Assembly: GCF_010500965.1 (NCBI RefSeq)
Contig: NZ_QVMI01000001.1
Location: forward strand, 308,442-372,441
Length of the DNA stretch: 64,000 nucleotides
Origin: Bacteroides sp. 51
GTDB taxonomy: Bacteria > Bacteroidota > Bacteroidia > Bacteroidales > Bacteroidaceae
Reading direction: 5' to 3'
Part shown: positions 25,554-34,687 of the stretch, one piece after another
Position numbering within the stretch: the first letter of the stretch is position 1
Layout of the letters: each line of letters opens with the position of its first letter
Translations under genes and position numbers: made by a program
Notes under the pieces: model-generated
Databases searched by the model: none
The model's input: only the letters and a program-made list of their open reading frames with translations
Told to the model about the DNA's origin: nothing

Positions 25554-26686
25554 ACCGCATTTACCCCTTGTATAAAAGCAACCAGAAAGATTGGAATCTC
25601 GATCAGGCAGACCAAGAACGCGCTGATTCCGGTTGCTATAGGAATGAATGCCAGTATGATGTTGCCAAGAATTAAATACCCCACCAGCAGCATTCCGTTT
25701 GCTTTCGACGGCTCAAATACTTCATTGCCGGCAAACCGGAGGAATGCAATTCCTACAACCAGATAGGAACAAACCTGTAATATCGTAGCCAGAATACCTC
25801 CAACTAAAGGAATCATCATCAAAAGGCCGGCAAAGATCATCAGAATACCGTAACAAACAAAACCTCCTGTGCCTTTACGATCGGCCGAAGAATCTCTTAG
25901 CCTTCCGTTGCCTATAAAGAACACAACAGCCCCGGCAATAATAAACAAGGATGTTCTGAAACTATTATCAATCAGCATTAATAGCGTATACAGGAAGCCG
26001 GTAAATAGTAAAATGACTCCGTATGTAGGTTGTGGCGAGGAAGCTGTATTCTTCACAATTCCGATGTATGCGGTAATAGAAATAAGAGTAACCAGTCCGT
26101 AGAGCAAGGTAATCCCCGGAATATTTATTCCGACAACGGAAGGTAAACTCAAAATAAACAGGAAGGTATGGCTCATAAGCAAAATAACAATACCCGATTT
26201 AGCTTTGATAAATGGTTCGTAAGATAACCAAAGCACCATAGCAGCAATCAGCAGTCCATAGTAAAACAACTCAAACCATAAAGGTCCGGGAGTAACCTGC
26301 GATGTTGTTTCCAGTAACGTATCCAATGGGTTGACAGGGGTCATGCCCTCAATTAACGTAGGCGATATGGCCTGAAGCGTATTCATTGTCGAAGCTAAAT
26401 CTCCTGCATAGTCCGAAAAGAAATCATCAATTGAGAACATAAGCAAGCCATTGGCTCTCATTATGATTTGAACAACAGAAGCAACCAGCAATAATATAGC
26501 ACCTATGCGGCCGTTTCCGCTCAACACATGGATTAGTTTAATCTGGCCTATCAGAATAAATATCCACGCAATGAATTTTGCAATCTGTATGCTGATGCTT
26601 TTGTCCGAGAAACTGGTAATCACAAGCCCAAATACAATACAGGTAAACGCAATGGATGCTTTGTTTAGACTAGGGTTGGTATCCAT
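25541..26686 (-). CDS. Multi-span membrane protein, unknown function
   Basis: 381 residues with about ten hydrophobic segments (for example ASIAFTCIVFGLVITSF, IGAILLLVASVVQIIM and GILMIFAGLLMMIPLVGGIL). No family is recognised. The frame stays open upstream of ATG 26686 for about 23 codons that read like a soluble protein start (HYLSEDLVEYIEKQIENI), yet no start codon is present there. The real N-terminus may be longer in relatives and truncated or re-started here. It converges on and overlaps the AcpH-like gene by 13 bp. Confidence 0.7.
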   Translation of the reverse strand: MDTNPSLNKASIAFTCIVFGLVITSFSDKSISIQIAKFIAWIFILIGQIKLIHVLSGNGRIGAILLLVASVVQIIMRANGLLMFSIDDFFSDYAGDLASTMNTLQAISPTLIEGMTPVNPLDTLLETTSQVTPGPLWFELFYYGLLIAAMVLWLSYEPFIKAKSGIVILLMSHTFLFILSLPSVVGINIPGITLLYGLVTLISITAYIGIVKNTASSPQPTYGVILLFTGFLYTLLMLIDNSFRTSLFIIAGAVVFFIGNGRLRDSSADRKGTGGFVCYGILMIFAGLLMMIPLVGGILATILQVCSYLVVGIAFLRFAGNEVFEPSKANGMLLVGYLILGNIILAFIPIATGISAFLVCLIEIPIFLVAFIQGVNAVQME

Positions 26687-27720
26687 ACCTATGATATTTT
26701 CTATTTGCTTTTCAATATACTCGACTAAATCTTCACTAAGATAGTGGGTTTCTCGTAATTATTAAACGCATTATCAAGAAAATCCTACCATTGGTCAGAT
26801 AAATTAGTTCAGGAAGCCGTTGTGTTTTAGTTTTGATTACAAAAAGAACTAACTAATAAATTTGAATATGAGAAGATATATATAAAGGCTATTGAAGGGA
26901 ATCTACTTGAAGTAGGTTTGCATAAAGTTCCTGTGGCACGTAATTTGCGGGATGTAGTCTTTAATACAATTCTGAATAAATAGCAACAAATCATTCTGTT
27001 TTTAGTCATTAATTCTATTGTCGGCGTACCCGAAATAAAGGCGACTATTTAGTCATTATTTCTTTAAGTGATAGTAAGAAATGATATTATCTGTTTTATT
27101 CATTTTTTTAATTTCTTTATTAAATATGTTGTAGGTTTTAGGCATAATGTTAGTAATTCCATGTGCAAAAAAGGTTAATAATGTTAAACTATGCAAACTG
27201 GATATTTCTATCCATTCATTATTATGTTCATTAAATTAATTTGAGAATAAAATGTAAATGTAACATATTCAGTAGTTTGAGTTGTATTGAGTCTTATTAC
27301 TTGTATCTAAAAACAAATTATATTATAGTCTCCTTTAGTATATACCGATTTGGATATAAGCGGACTAATAGTATACATTTACGATGTAAAACAAATTAAT
27401 AGGCTAACGGTACGGAATAATAAGAGACTTCACTATATGCATTTCTATGGCGTATATAGTTTTTTGTTGTTCCATATTGAGGTATGAGAAAAATACAATT
27501 AATCTTATGTCCGAATTTTCTTCTACTTATTTCTCTATCAACCCAGGAATATAGTAAGTGGGGGTATTACTTGTAATACTTCCTGTATATTCTTTTATCT
27601 CCTGTAAAAGGAGAATTATACCAGAACACAAACTCCGCCTTTTATTTTGGCGGTAGTTGTGGCTGGTGGGACATGAATTGAGAAGCAAAAGCCTGTATTT
27701 GATATATAAAACATTATAAT
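26687..27720. other. About 1 kb AT-rich gap before the pilus cluster
   Basis: It holds a short open + strand frame without a start (26837-26983, reading KAIEGNLLEVGLHKVPVARN, then LRDVVFNTILNK) that may be a gene remnant of unknown origin. The rest is very AT-rich. Near the pilus gene there is a perfect 16-bp palindrome (27564-27579) and a small hairpin (ctcctgtaaaaggag, about 27599). I found no convincing TTTG/TAnnTTTG pair and no long inverted repeats that would mark an invertible promoter. Confidence 0.5.
27564..27579. promoter_or_regulatory. Perfect palindrome upstream of the pilus operon
   Basis: gtattacttgtaatac reads the same on both strands about 140 bp before the first pilus gene. 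It could be an operator for a dimeric regulator or the stem of a leader hairpin. Confidence 0.35.
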
Positions 27721-30700
27721 ATGAAGATGTTTAGAAGATTGGTCACAATAATACCGAGTATTATTGTAGGCGGGATTTTAATTACCGGTTGTAACGAAAA
27801 AGAAGACGCTACAGATTCAACAAGAGTACAGGCACGAATATCGGCTGGAATTCAAACCAGAGCTATAGACACCAACTGGGAAAAGAATGACCGTATAGGA
27901 TTACATATATTCAAAACCGGAACAAACGATTTTGCTTATAACCGATATAATTACCAATACTACACTCCCGAAGGAAGTTCATACTTCAACCCCAACGGTG
28001 ATGATATAATATACTATCCTTTAGACGGAAGCTCTATCGACTTCATTGGATATTATCCCTATGATGCTACTATGACTGAAGCCTGCGTATGCAAGGCAGA
28101 TGTAAGTGACCAGACAAGCCTGTCGGGCATTGATTTAATGACCTCCGAGCGATTCACGGGAGCAAATCGGAGCACACCGGATGTCACCATTAAATTTCAC
28201 CACAGGCTGAGTAAGCTTATATTCAAAGCTTTCTACAAAGATAAAGCCACCGAGCTACCTATAGAGAAAGTGGTGATAAAAGGTATGAACACTGCCGCCA
28301 CTTATAACATATTGACCGAGACATTAACGGTAGATGGCAATAGTGAAAAAACACTGGAAGCAACAAGTCGGGACACTAAAAAGGTAGAAGCCATTGTGAT
28401 GCCCCGCAAACCTGCCGAAGGGGTCACTTTCCTCATCACCTCAGGAGGAAGTGAATTTACTGCGCATCTCAGCGAGGAGCAAGAATTCAAATCGGGATTC
28501 AAATACACCTTCAACCTTATATTGGACGATGAACACGGCTCAGCGCCCACCATCAAAGCTATTATCCAGGAGTGGATAGATGGAGGAGAAATAGATGTAG
28601 AGAGTAAACTCGTAACCATCGACAACGGACCGGGTGAGGCTATCGGATTTAATCCGGGCGATGTGATAACCCTCTATCACGAAGACATGGAGTTGACCAA
28701 GTTCACATATGACGGTACCGACTGGACACCCGAAACCCCGGTTTACTGGGAAAACATAGGTGATGGTGTAAGTGAGGATATCACACTACGAGCCATGTTC
28801 CAAAGAGCCGACGCGCTAAGCGATGAACAAATGCCTGAGGTATTCTTAGGTGAAACAACCACCAAGCGCTATGAATCCATAAACCTACACTTTAACCTGG
28901 CTCCGGCTAAAATAGTAGTTAAGCTTATTTCGGAGAGTCAGGACGTGAACGAAACATTTAGTAGCGATGAGTTGGCAACGGCCACTATGTTGCTCCCATC
29001 ATACATTTCCGGGTATGATATAACGAATGGAATATTTACCGAAGGTACCACAACGGGCAACATCAATCTGGTCGATGGACAGGCATTGATAGTGCCCCAA
29101 AAGAAAAACGGAACGCTGGTTACCATCACTCTGAACGGAAACCAATACTCCGTGGTGCAGGAAAAGGAACAGGAATTCTTGGCGGGAAAGGTGTATACCA
29201 TTACGGTGAACCTCCTCAAATCGCAATTGAACCCTGCGTTTAACGTTTCTTATACCGATTGGACGGATGGAGACAGCATCGGCATAATAAAAGGAACTCC
29301 GGTAAACATTTACCTGTCGGGAAGCACTTCCAACTTCAAGAGCGGAGATATGTTCACCCTATACAATGATGCCGAAGAGCTGACCAACTACACTTATAAC
29401 GGTTCAACCTGGACTCCGGCAAAGGCTATCTATTGGGAAGGGCTGACAGAGGGGGTAGATGGAAAAATCAAGCTGCGCGCCCGGTTCATCCGTCATGATG
29501 AGCTGAACGACAAGCAGATGCCCGAAGTATTCCTGGCCGAAACAACCTGTAGCCGGTTTGAAGCAGTAAATCTCGAGTTTAAACTTGCTCCGGCGAAGAT
29601 TGTGCTTAAACTACGCTCGGAAGGAGATGCAACGCAAACCTTCACCGCCGAAGAGCTAAAGAGTGCCACGATCGAATTGCGTGAATACCTAACCGAATAT
29701 AGTATAGAAAAAGGAGTGTTTGTAACCGGAATAACGAAAGGAAACATACCTGTGGTAGATGGAGAGGCGCTTATTGTTCCGCAAACCAAGAATGGAGAGT
29801 TGGCCACTATCACCCTGAAGGGGAATAAATATTCCGTTCTACAGGTGGCAGCGCAGGAATACCAGGCCGGAAAAGTGTACACGATCACTGTAAACCTGCT
29901 TAAATCAAAAGTGAGCCCTGCATTCAATTTGTCCTATACCGACTGGACGGAAGGCGACCGTATTGGTGATAAAGACGGTACTCCGGTGAACATCTACCTT
30001 TCGGGAAGCACTATCAATTTCCAGAGCGGAGATATGTTCACCCTTTACAATGATGCCGAAGAACTGACCAACTACACTTACGACGGATCGACATGGACCC
30101 CGGCAAAGACCATCTATTGGGAGGATCTGACTGCGGGAGTAGGTGGAAAGATCAATCTGCGCGGCCGATTTATCCGTCTTGACGCGTTGAACGACGAACA
30201 GATGCCCGAGGTGTTTCTGGCGGAAACCACCTGCAACCGGTTTGAGGCAATAAACCTGGCCTTCAAATTGGTGCCGGCCAAGGTAGTTGTCAAACTGACA
30301 TCAAAGAGCGATGTGGATGCCCACAAGTTCACAGACTTGGAATTGAGCCAAGCTACCATACAACTTCCCACATACATTACCGAATACTCACTTGTGGGCG
30401 GAGTGTTTAGTAAAGGAACGGCAACCGGCACCATTACCCTGAAAAATGGCATAGCCCACATTGTTCCACAAAGCAAATCGGGAACACTGGTCGAAGTCAT
30501 TTTAAACGGAAACAAGTATGCAGTATCCCAGCTTGCAGCTGTGGATTACCAAGCCAGGAAAATATATACCATAACAATCAACCTGTTGAAATCTGGTTTA
30601 CCTCCGGCATTTAACCTTTCTTATACCGATTGGGTAGATGGTGGTAAGATAGAGGAAGACGGTACACCCATTAACTTTGCTATCTCCGGACAAACCAAGA

Positions 30701-32847
30701 ATTTTCAGAACGGTGATAAGTTTACGCTTTACCTCGATGGGCAAACTCCCGCAGTGGCTACCTATACGTATAATGGTAGCAAGTGGACCGGCAGTACAGA
30801 TGTTTATTGGGAAGAAGTAGGCGATGGCGTTAGCCCTACAGTGACATTCCGTGCCGAATTCAAGCGGAAGCCTAAACTGGATGACACGCAGTTGGATGAA
30901 ATGTTCCTGGCAGAGGTTACCTGCCAACGTTTTGGTGAGGTGAAATTAGACTTCAAACTGGCTCCTGCAAAGGTCATAGTTGTACTGAAATCAGAATCGA
31001 CTACCGAACCGGGTAAGAGGTTCTTGATCAATGAATTAAAAGACGCTAAGGTATTGCTCAAACAATACCAAACCGGAGGAAGTTTTGCAAATGGTGTGTT
31101 CACACCCGGCACTACTACGTCGGTGAATATCAAGGCGGTAGATATAAGTGGGAATGAAACGCAGAAAGAAGCGCTCGTACAACCGCAAAAGAGAACCGGA
31201 ATATTGGCTCACATTACGCTATCGGGTAATGAATACAAGGTAGAACATACCGGCGAACTCGATTTGCAAGCCGGAAAGGTCTATACTATTACAGTCAATA
31301 TGCTGAAATCGACCCTGAACCCGGCATTCAATGTCAGCTACACCGACTGGGTTCCCGGCTCGGATATTCCAAAGGATGCGACTCCTGTAAACTTGGTAGC
31401 GTCGACCGGAACAACGGATAAATTTGTTGCCGGAAATAAAATTAAACTTTATGATGTGGTTAGGAATGTATATCTCACCACGTATGAGTATAAAGGCTCA
31501 GACAAATGGGAGATCTTTGGTAGTGAACCCGCTTTGTATTGGGAAGACATAGGCGACGGATTTAGCTCACAGGTAAAATTGCGTGCCGAATTTATAAGAA
31601 CAGATAAGTTAAACGATACGCAGTTGCCCGAGCTCTTTCTGGCCGAGGCTACCTGTAACCGCTTCGGTAGTCTGAGCTTTCAGTTTAAACTTGTGCCTGC
31701 AAAGGTAAGTTTCGTATTGAAGTCTGAGGGTTCCACAGGTGATCTGTTTACACCGGAGGAATTGAATGGCGCGACCATTACACTACCCGATTACAAGATC
31801 GGCTACACTTTGGTTAATGGTGTCTTTACGGAAACAAGTGGCATAGGAAGTATTGATATAGCTAAAGGCAGAACAGCTTTAATTATCCCACAAACAATAA
31901 CAGGGAAAATAGCTACGATAAGGTTGCTGAATGTCGATTACGAAATTACTGACGCATCAGGCATTGAATTCAAAGAAAGTCAACATACAATAATTACCGT
32001 AAATATCGTGAAAACGAATGTTACAACTTTCTCTGCTTCATATGCTGATTGGGAAGAAGTGCCAAGTGGCACATATGACGCTTTCAAAATAGTAACGGGA
32101 GATGTTAGCACTAATAATTTCAAGGAAGATGACAAGTTATCCTTGTATTATAACAATGTGAAAACAAGTAACAAAGATTTTATAGCCGAATTCAAATACG
32201 AAGGTGAAAACAAGTGGGTTAACACCAATAGTGAATCTACCAAACATTATTGGCAAAACCTGAACGACCAAAACAAGTATATTTTCTATGCAGTTAGCAC
32301 ATTGAAATCGGCCCCTGATAGTTCCAACCAGATGGATGACGTGATGTATGCCGAATGTACAGGAGTCGACAAACTAGGGGCCATCACCTTGGCTTTCACC
32401 AAAATGACATCGAAGATAAATGTGGTGTTGAAATCTGTGTCTGACAGTGGTAATACTTTCACTGATTCCGAATTAAGATCAGCTACCGTCACCTTGCCCG
32501 GTTATGAGATTGGTGCGAAGTATAATGGAATTGTTTACAATAACAATGGAACTACGACAGGAAACATTACAGCAAATGAAACGACTGATACAGAAGGCAA
32601 GCCTACATGGACAGCCTTGTTCGAACCGCAGACTATTAATGCTACTAATGTTGAAAAAACAGTCTTGATTAGAATAACGATTAGCGGAGTTGATTATGAG
32701 CTTAAGAAAGATATAGCAACAACATTTGCTGTAGCCAACCAATACACTTATACGATAAACTTAACGAAAACAGGTATATCGTTCACTACCAGTTATTCTG
32801 ATTGGACAAACAATGATGTCAATGGCGGTGATATCGGATTAGATTAA
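27721..32847 (+). CDS. Giant seven-module fimbrillin lipoprotein
   Basis: 1708 residues. The lipobox is LITGC (Cys24), and Arg47 in IQTRAID sits where P. gingivalis FimA is cut by an Arg-protease. Residues 48-297 form a Mfa-like fimbrillin module ending in IIQEWIDGG. Six related modules follow, starting near 298, 526, 754, 982, 1221 and 1454. The first three are exactly 228 residues each. Each has a GD(M/K)FTLY, TYNGSTW, IYWE, MPEVFLAETTC and LIVPQ pattern and ends in Y-x-DW. Modules 2 and 3 are nearly identical at their starts, which points to recent duplication. Only the first carries the processing Arg, so all seven should stay linked. It is the first gene of a 12-gene cluster and probably a pre-joined shaft pilin. 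Confidence 0.88.
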   Translation: MKMFRRLVTIIPSIIVGGILITGCNEKEDATDSTRVQARISAGIQTRAIDTNWEKNDRIGLHIFKTGTNDFAYNRYNYQYYTPEGSSYFNPNGDDIIYYPLDGSSIDFIGYYPYDATMTEACVCKADVSDQTSLSGIDLMTSERFTGANRSTPDVTIKFHHRLSKLIFKAFYKDKATELPIEKVVIKGMNTAATYNILTETLTVDGNSEKTLEATSRDTKKVEAIVMPRKPAEGVTFLITSGGSEFTAHLSEEQEFKSGFKYTFNLILDDEHGSAPTIKAIIQEWIDGGEIDVESKLVTIDNGPGEAIGFNPGDVITLYHEDMELTKFTYDGTDWTPETPVYWENIGDGVSEDITLRAMFQRADALSDEQMPEVFLGETTTKRYESINLHFNLAPAKIVVKLISESQDVNETFSSDELATATMLLPSYISGYDITNGIFTEGTTTGNINLVDGQALIVPQKKNGTLVTITLNGNQYSVVQEKEQEFLAGKVYTITVNLLKSQLNPAFNVSYTDWTDGDSIGIIKGTPVNIYLSGSTSNFKSGDMFTLYNDAEELTNYTYNGSTWTPAKAIYWEGLTEGVDGKIKLRARFIRHDELNDKQMPEVFLAETTCSRFEAVNLEFKLAPAKIVLKLRSEGDATQTFTAEELKSATIELREYLTEYSIEKGVFVTGITKGNIPVVDGEALIVPQTKNGELATITLKGNKYSVLQVAAQEYQAGKVYTITVNLLKSKVSPAFNLSYTDWTEGDRIGDKDGTPVNIYLSGSTINFQSGDMFTLYNDAEELTNYTYDGSTWTPAKTIYWEDLTAGVGGKINLRGRFIRLDALNDEQMPEVFLAETTCNRFEAINLAFKLVPAKVVVKLTSKSDVDAHKFTDLELSQATIQLPTYITEYSLVGGVFSKGTATGTITLKNGIAHIVPQSKSGTLVEVILNGNKYAVSQLAAVDYQARKIYTITINLLKSGLPPAFNLSYTDWVDGGKIEEDGTPINFAISGQTKNFQNGDKFTLYLDGQTPAVATYTYNGSKWTGSTDVYWEEVGDGVSPTVTFRAEFKRKPKLDDTQLDEMFLAEVTCQRFGEVKLDFKLAPAKVIVVLKSESTTEPGKRFLINELKDAKVLLKQYQTGGSFANGVFTPGTTTSVNIKAVDISGNETQKEALVQPQKRTGILAHITLSGNEYKVEHTGELDLQAGKVYTITVNMLKSTLNPAFNVSYTDWVPGSDIPKDATPVNLVASTGTTDKFVAGNKIKLYDVVRNVYLTTYEYKGSDKWEIFGSEPALYWEDIGDGFSSQVKLRAEFIRTDKLNDTQLPELFLAEATCNRFGSLSFQFKLVPAKVSFVLKSEGSTGDLFTPEELNGATITLPDYKIGYTLVNGVFTETSGIGSIDIAKGRTALIIPQTITGKIATIRLLNVDYEITDASGIEFKESQHTIITVNIVKTNVTTFSASYADWEEVPSGTYDAFKIVTGDVSTNNFKEDDKLSLYYNNVKTSNKDFIAEFKYEGENKWVNTNSESTKHYWQNLNDQNKYIFYAVSTLKSAPDSSNQMDDVMYAECTGVDKLGAITLAFTKMTSKINVVLKSVSDSGNTFTDSELRSATVTLPGYEIGAKYNGIVYNNNGTTTGNITANETTDTEGKPTWTALFEPQTINATNVEKTVLIRITISGVDYELKKDIATTFAVANQYTYTINLTKTGISFTTSYSDWTNNDVNGGDIGLD

Positions 32848-32869
32848 TAACAAAAACTACTATATAAAT

Positions 32870-34669
32870 ATGAAAGCGATAAAAATTATATGGATCATTT
32901 TCTCGACAATAGTACTCTTTGCCGCATGCAGTAAAGAAGATACGACAAAAGAACCGCAACCGCGCGAAGAACTTGTTTTATCGGGAACTACAGGAATTGT
33001 CGAAGAGGTGAAGCCGTTTACAAGGGCTGAAAAAGCTTTTCCTGATAATGAATATTTGAGAGTGATTGTCCGTGATGGAAATAGTCCGGGCAAATTCTTG
33101 GAAGCAGGAGATAAAACCACCAAAGCCAAAACAGTAAATGGAAATGGAACAAAGAATGATTTAGCCTGCGACCCTATTCTATTTTGGGACGACTTAGGTG
33201 GAAAAGGCGCTAATTTAAAATTGTTCGGTATTTACCCTTATGCTGATACAGAGCCAACAAGTGATATAGTTACTTGGACAGTAGATGCTGACCAAACCAT
33301 TTATCCTATAGGGAAGGAACTTATGTTTGCACAAGAGGATAAAGATAATACAGGATATAGCTATGATGATAGTAAGATCGCTAAAGCACACTTGAACTTT
33401 CAACACGTGCTTACCAAAATTACAATAACCATAGATGTAGATGATACTCAAGGTTTTGACGCAGAAACGCTCGGTAAAGCAACAGTAACCTTTAAGGATA
33501 TTCCGTTGAAAGCCGATTATGACATCAAAAATAATTCGTACGATGCCAAATATGGAAAAGAAATAACGGTAACACCATCCAAAAAAGGAAATGAAAATGC
33601 TAAGAAAGAAATCATATCGTATTCATACACCATACTATGTGCTCCACATAGTTATAAAAAAGGCACAGTGCTGGGAGAAATCGCAGTAAAAGGAAATACA
33701 TACAAAATAGTGATATCGAAAAAAGAGGTAACTGAAGATGATTATTTGCCATTTAATCCTGGCGAACACACCTCTGTTACGGTTAAACTTAAAGGATCGG
33801 ATGTAACGGCAACCGCTTCGTTGACAGATTGGGTTCCTGGACCTGATAACCCTGTAGTAGATAGTCGAATCATTACCTTCCAGGATTTTGATATAAAGGA
33901 TATAAAAGGAAAACCTGTATTGACTGAGGGTTCCACTATTAATATGGCTTTTACAGACAAAGCATCCAGCCCTGTAGTTCGTAATGCTGTATTTACATAT
34001 GGCGCAGACGGCAAATGGGCAGTAACCACACCTGTATATTGGGATGATATAACTATAGCTATTACGAAGGTAGAAGCGCTATTGATTATAGGACCAAGCA
34101 ACGAAACAAAAACTGGCGAACACTATTTTTACGGGTTACTAGAAAGGGAATTTACCAAAGCTGCGGCAATCGCTGGCAATTCACAGATAAACTTAGATGG
34201 TCCTGATGATAAAAAGTTCTTTAACCATCCATTGAGTAAAGTGGATATTACAATAAAAACAAGTGATGGTACCGATAAGATCGCTATTAAGGATATCAAA
34301 GCCATCGGAAATGGTGTAGTTATAAAGGGTAAAGTGAATTATGGTTTAGATGGGACAACGGCTCTCAAACAAAAAACGGAGACTACAGAAGAAGATTTGG
34401 ATATTACAAACAGAAGTAATGCTGACGAAGCCGCCACGCACGTATGTATCACCGCCTACATCTGGCCGCAAGATTTGAAAGAGCTTTGTCAGGTTACCAT
34501 AGGTGAAAATATCTATAAAGTACAGGCAGATAAGGGCCTTGACTACACATTCGCAGCCGGAACGCACTATACTTTTACGGTGAAAATCACTAAGACTGGA
34601 ATTTCAGCTACTGCAAGTTTGAAAGACTGGGAGACGGTTACCATACCTGATATAAATACTGGATTATAA
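32870..34669 (+). CDS. Two-module fimbrillin lipoprotein
   Basis: 599 residues. The lipobox is LFAAC (Cys20), and the likely processing site is Arg52 in KPFTRAEKAF. The first fimbrillin module runs to about residue 325 (ASLTDWVPGP). A second module with FQDFDIKDIKG, YWDDITIAI and IWPQDLKEL ends in ASLKDWETV. Both modules follow the strand pattern of the Mfa/FimA fold with a Trp-bearing last strand. It lies 22 bp after the giant pilin gene and 18 bp before the next, so it is an operon member. It is probably a structural or accessory pilin. Which modules polymerise cannot be told from sequence. Confidence 0.85.
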   Translation: MKAIKIIWIIFSTIVLFAACSKEDTTKEPQPREELVLSGTTGIVEEVKPFTRAEKAFPDNEYLRVIVRDGNSPGKFLEAGDKTTKAKTVNGNGTKNDLACDPILFWDDLGGKGANLKLFGIYPYADTEPTSDIVTWTVDADQTIYPIGKELMFAQEDKDNTGYSYDDSKIAKAHLNFQHVLTKITITIDVDDTQGFDAETLGKATVTFKDIPLKADYDIKNNSYDAKYGKEITVTPSKKGNENAKKEIISYSYTILCAPHSYKKGTVLGEIAVKGNTYKIVISKKEVTEDDYLPFNPGEHTSVTVKLKGSDVTATASLTDWVPGPDNPVVDSRIITFQDFDIKDIKGKPVLTEGSTINMAFTDKASSPVVRNAVFTYGADGKWAVTTPVYWDDITIAITKVEALLIIGPSNETKTGEHYFYGLLEREFTKAAAIAGNSQINLDGPDDKKFFNHPLSKVDITIKTSDGTDKIAIKDIKAIGNGVVIKGKVNYGLDGTTALKQKTETTEEDLDITNRSNADEAATHVCITAYIWPQDLKELCQVTIGENIYKVQADKGLDYTFAAGTHYTFTVKITKTGISATASLKDWETVTIPDINTGL

Positions 34670-34687
34670 CTATAATACCGAACAATA

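Noticed and set aside
26687-27720. Invertible promoter upstream of the pilus operon
   Set aside because: Many Bacteroidales surface loci have one, so I looked for long inverted repeats on both sides of a promoter; none of useful length was found, and no recombinase gene is near.
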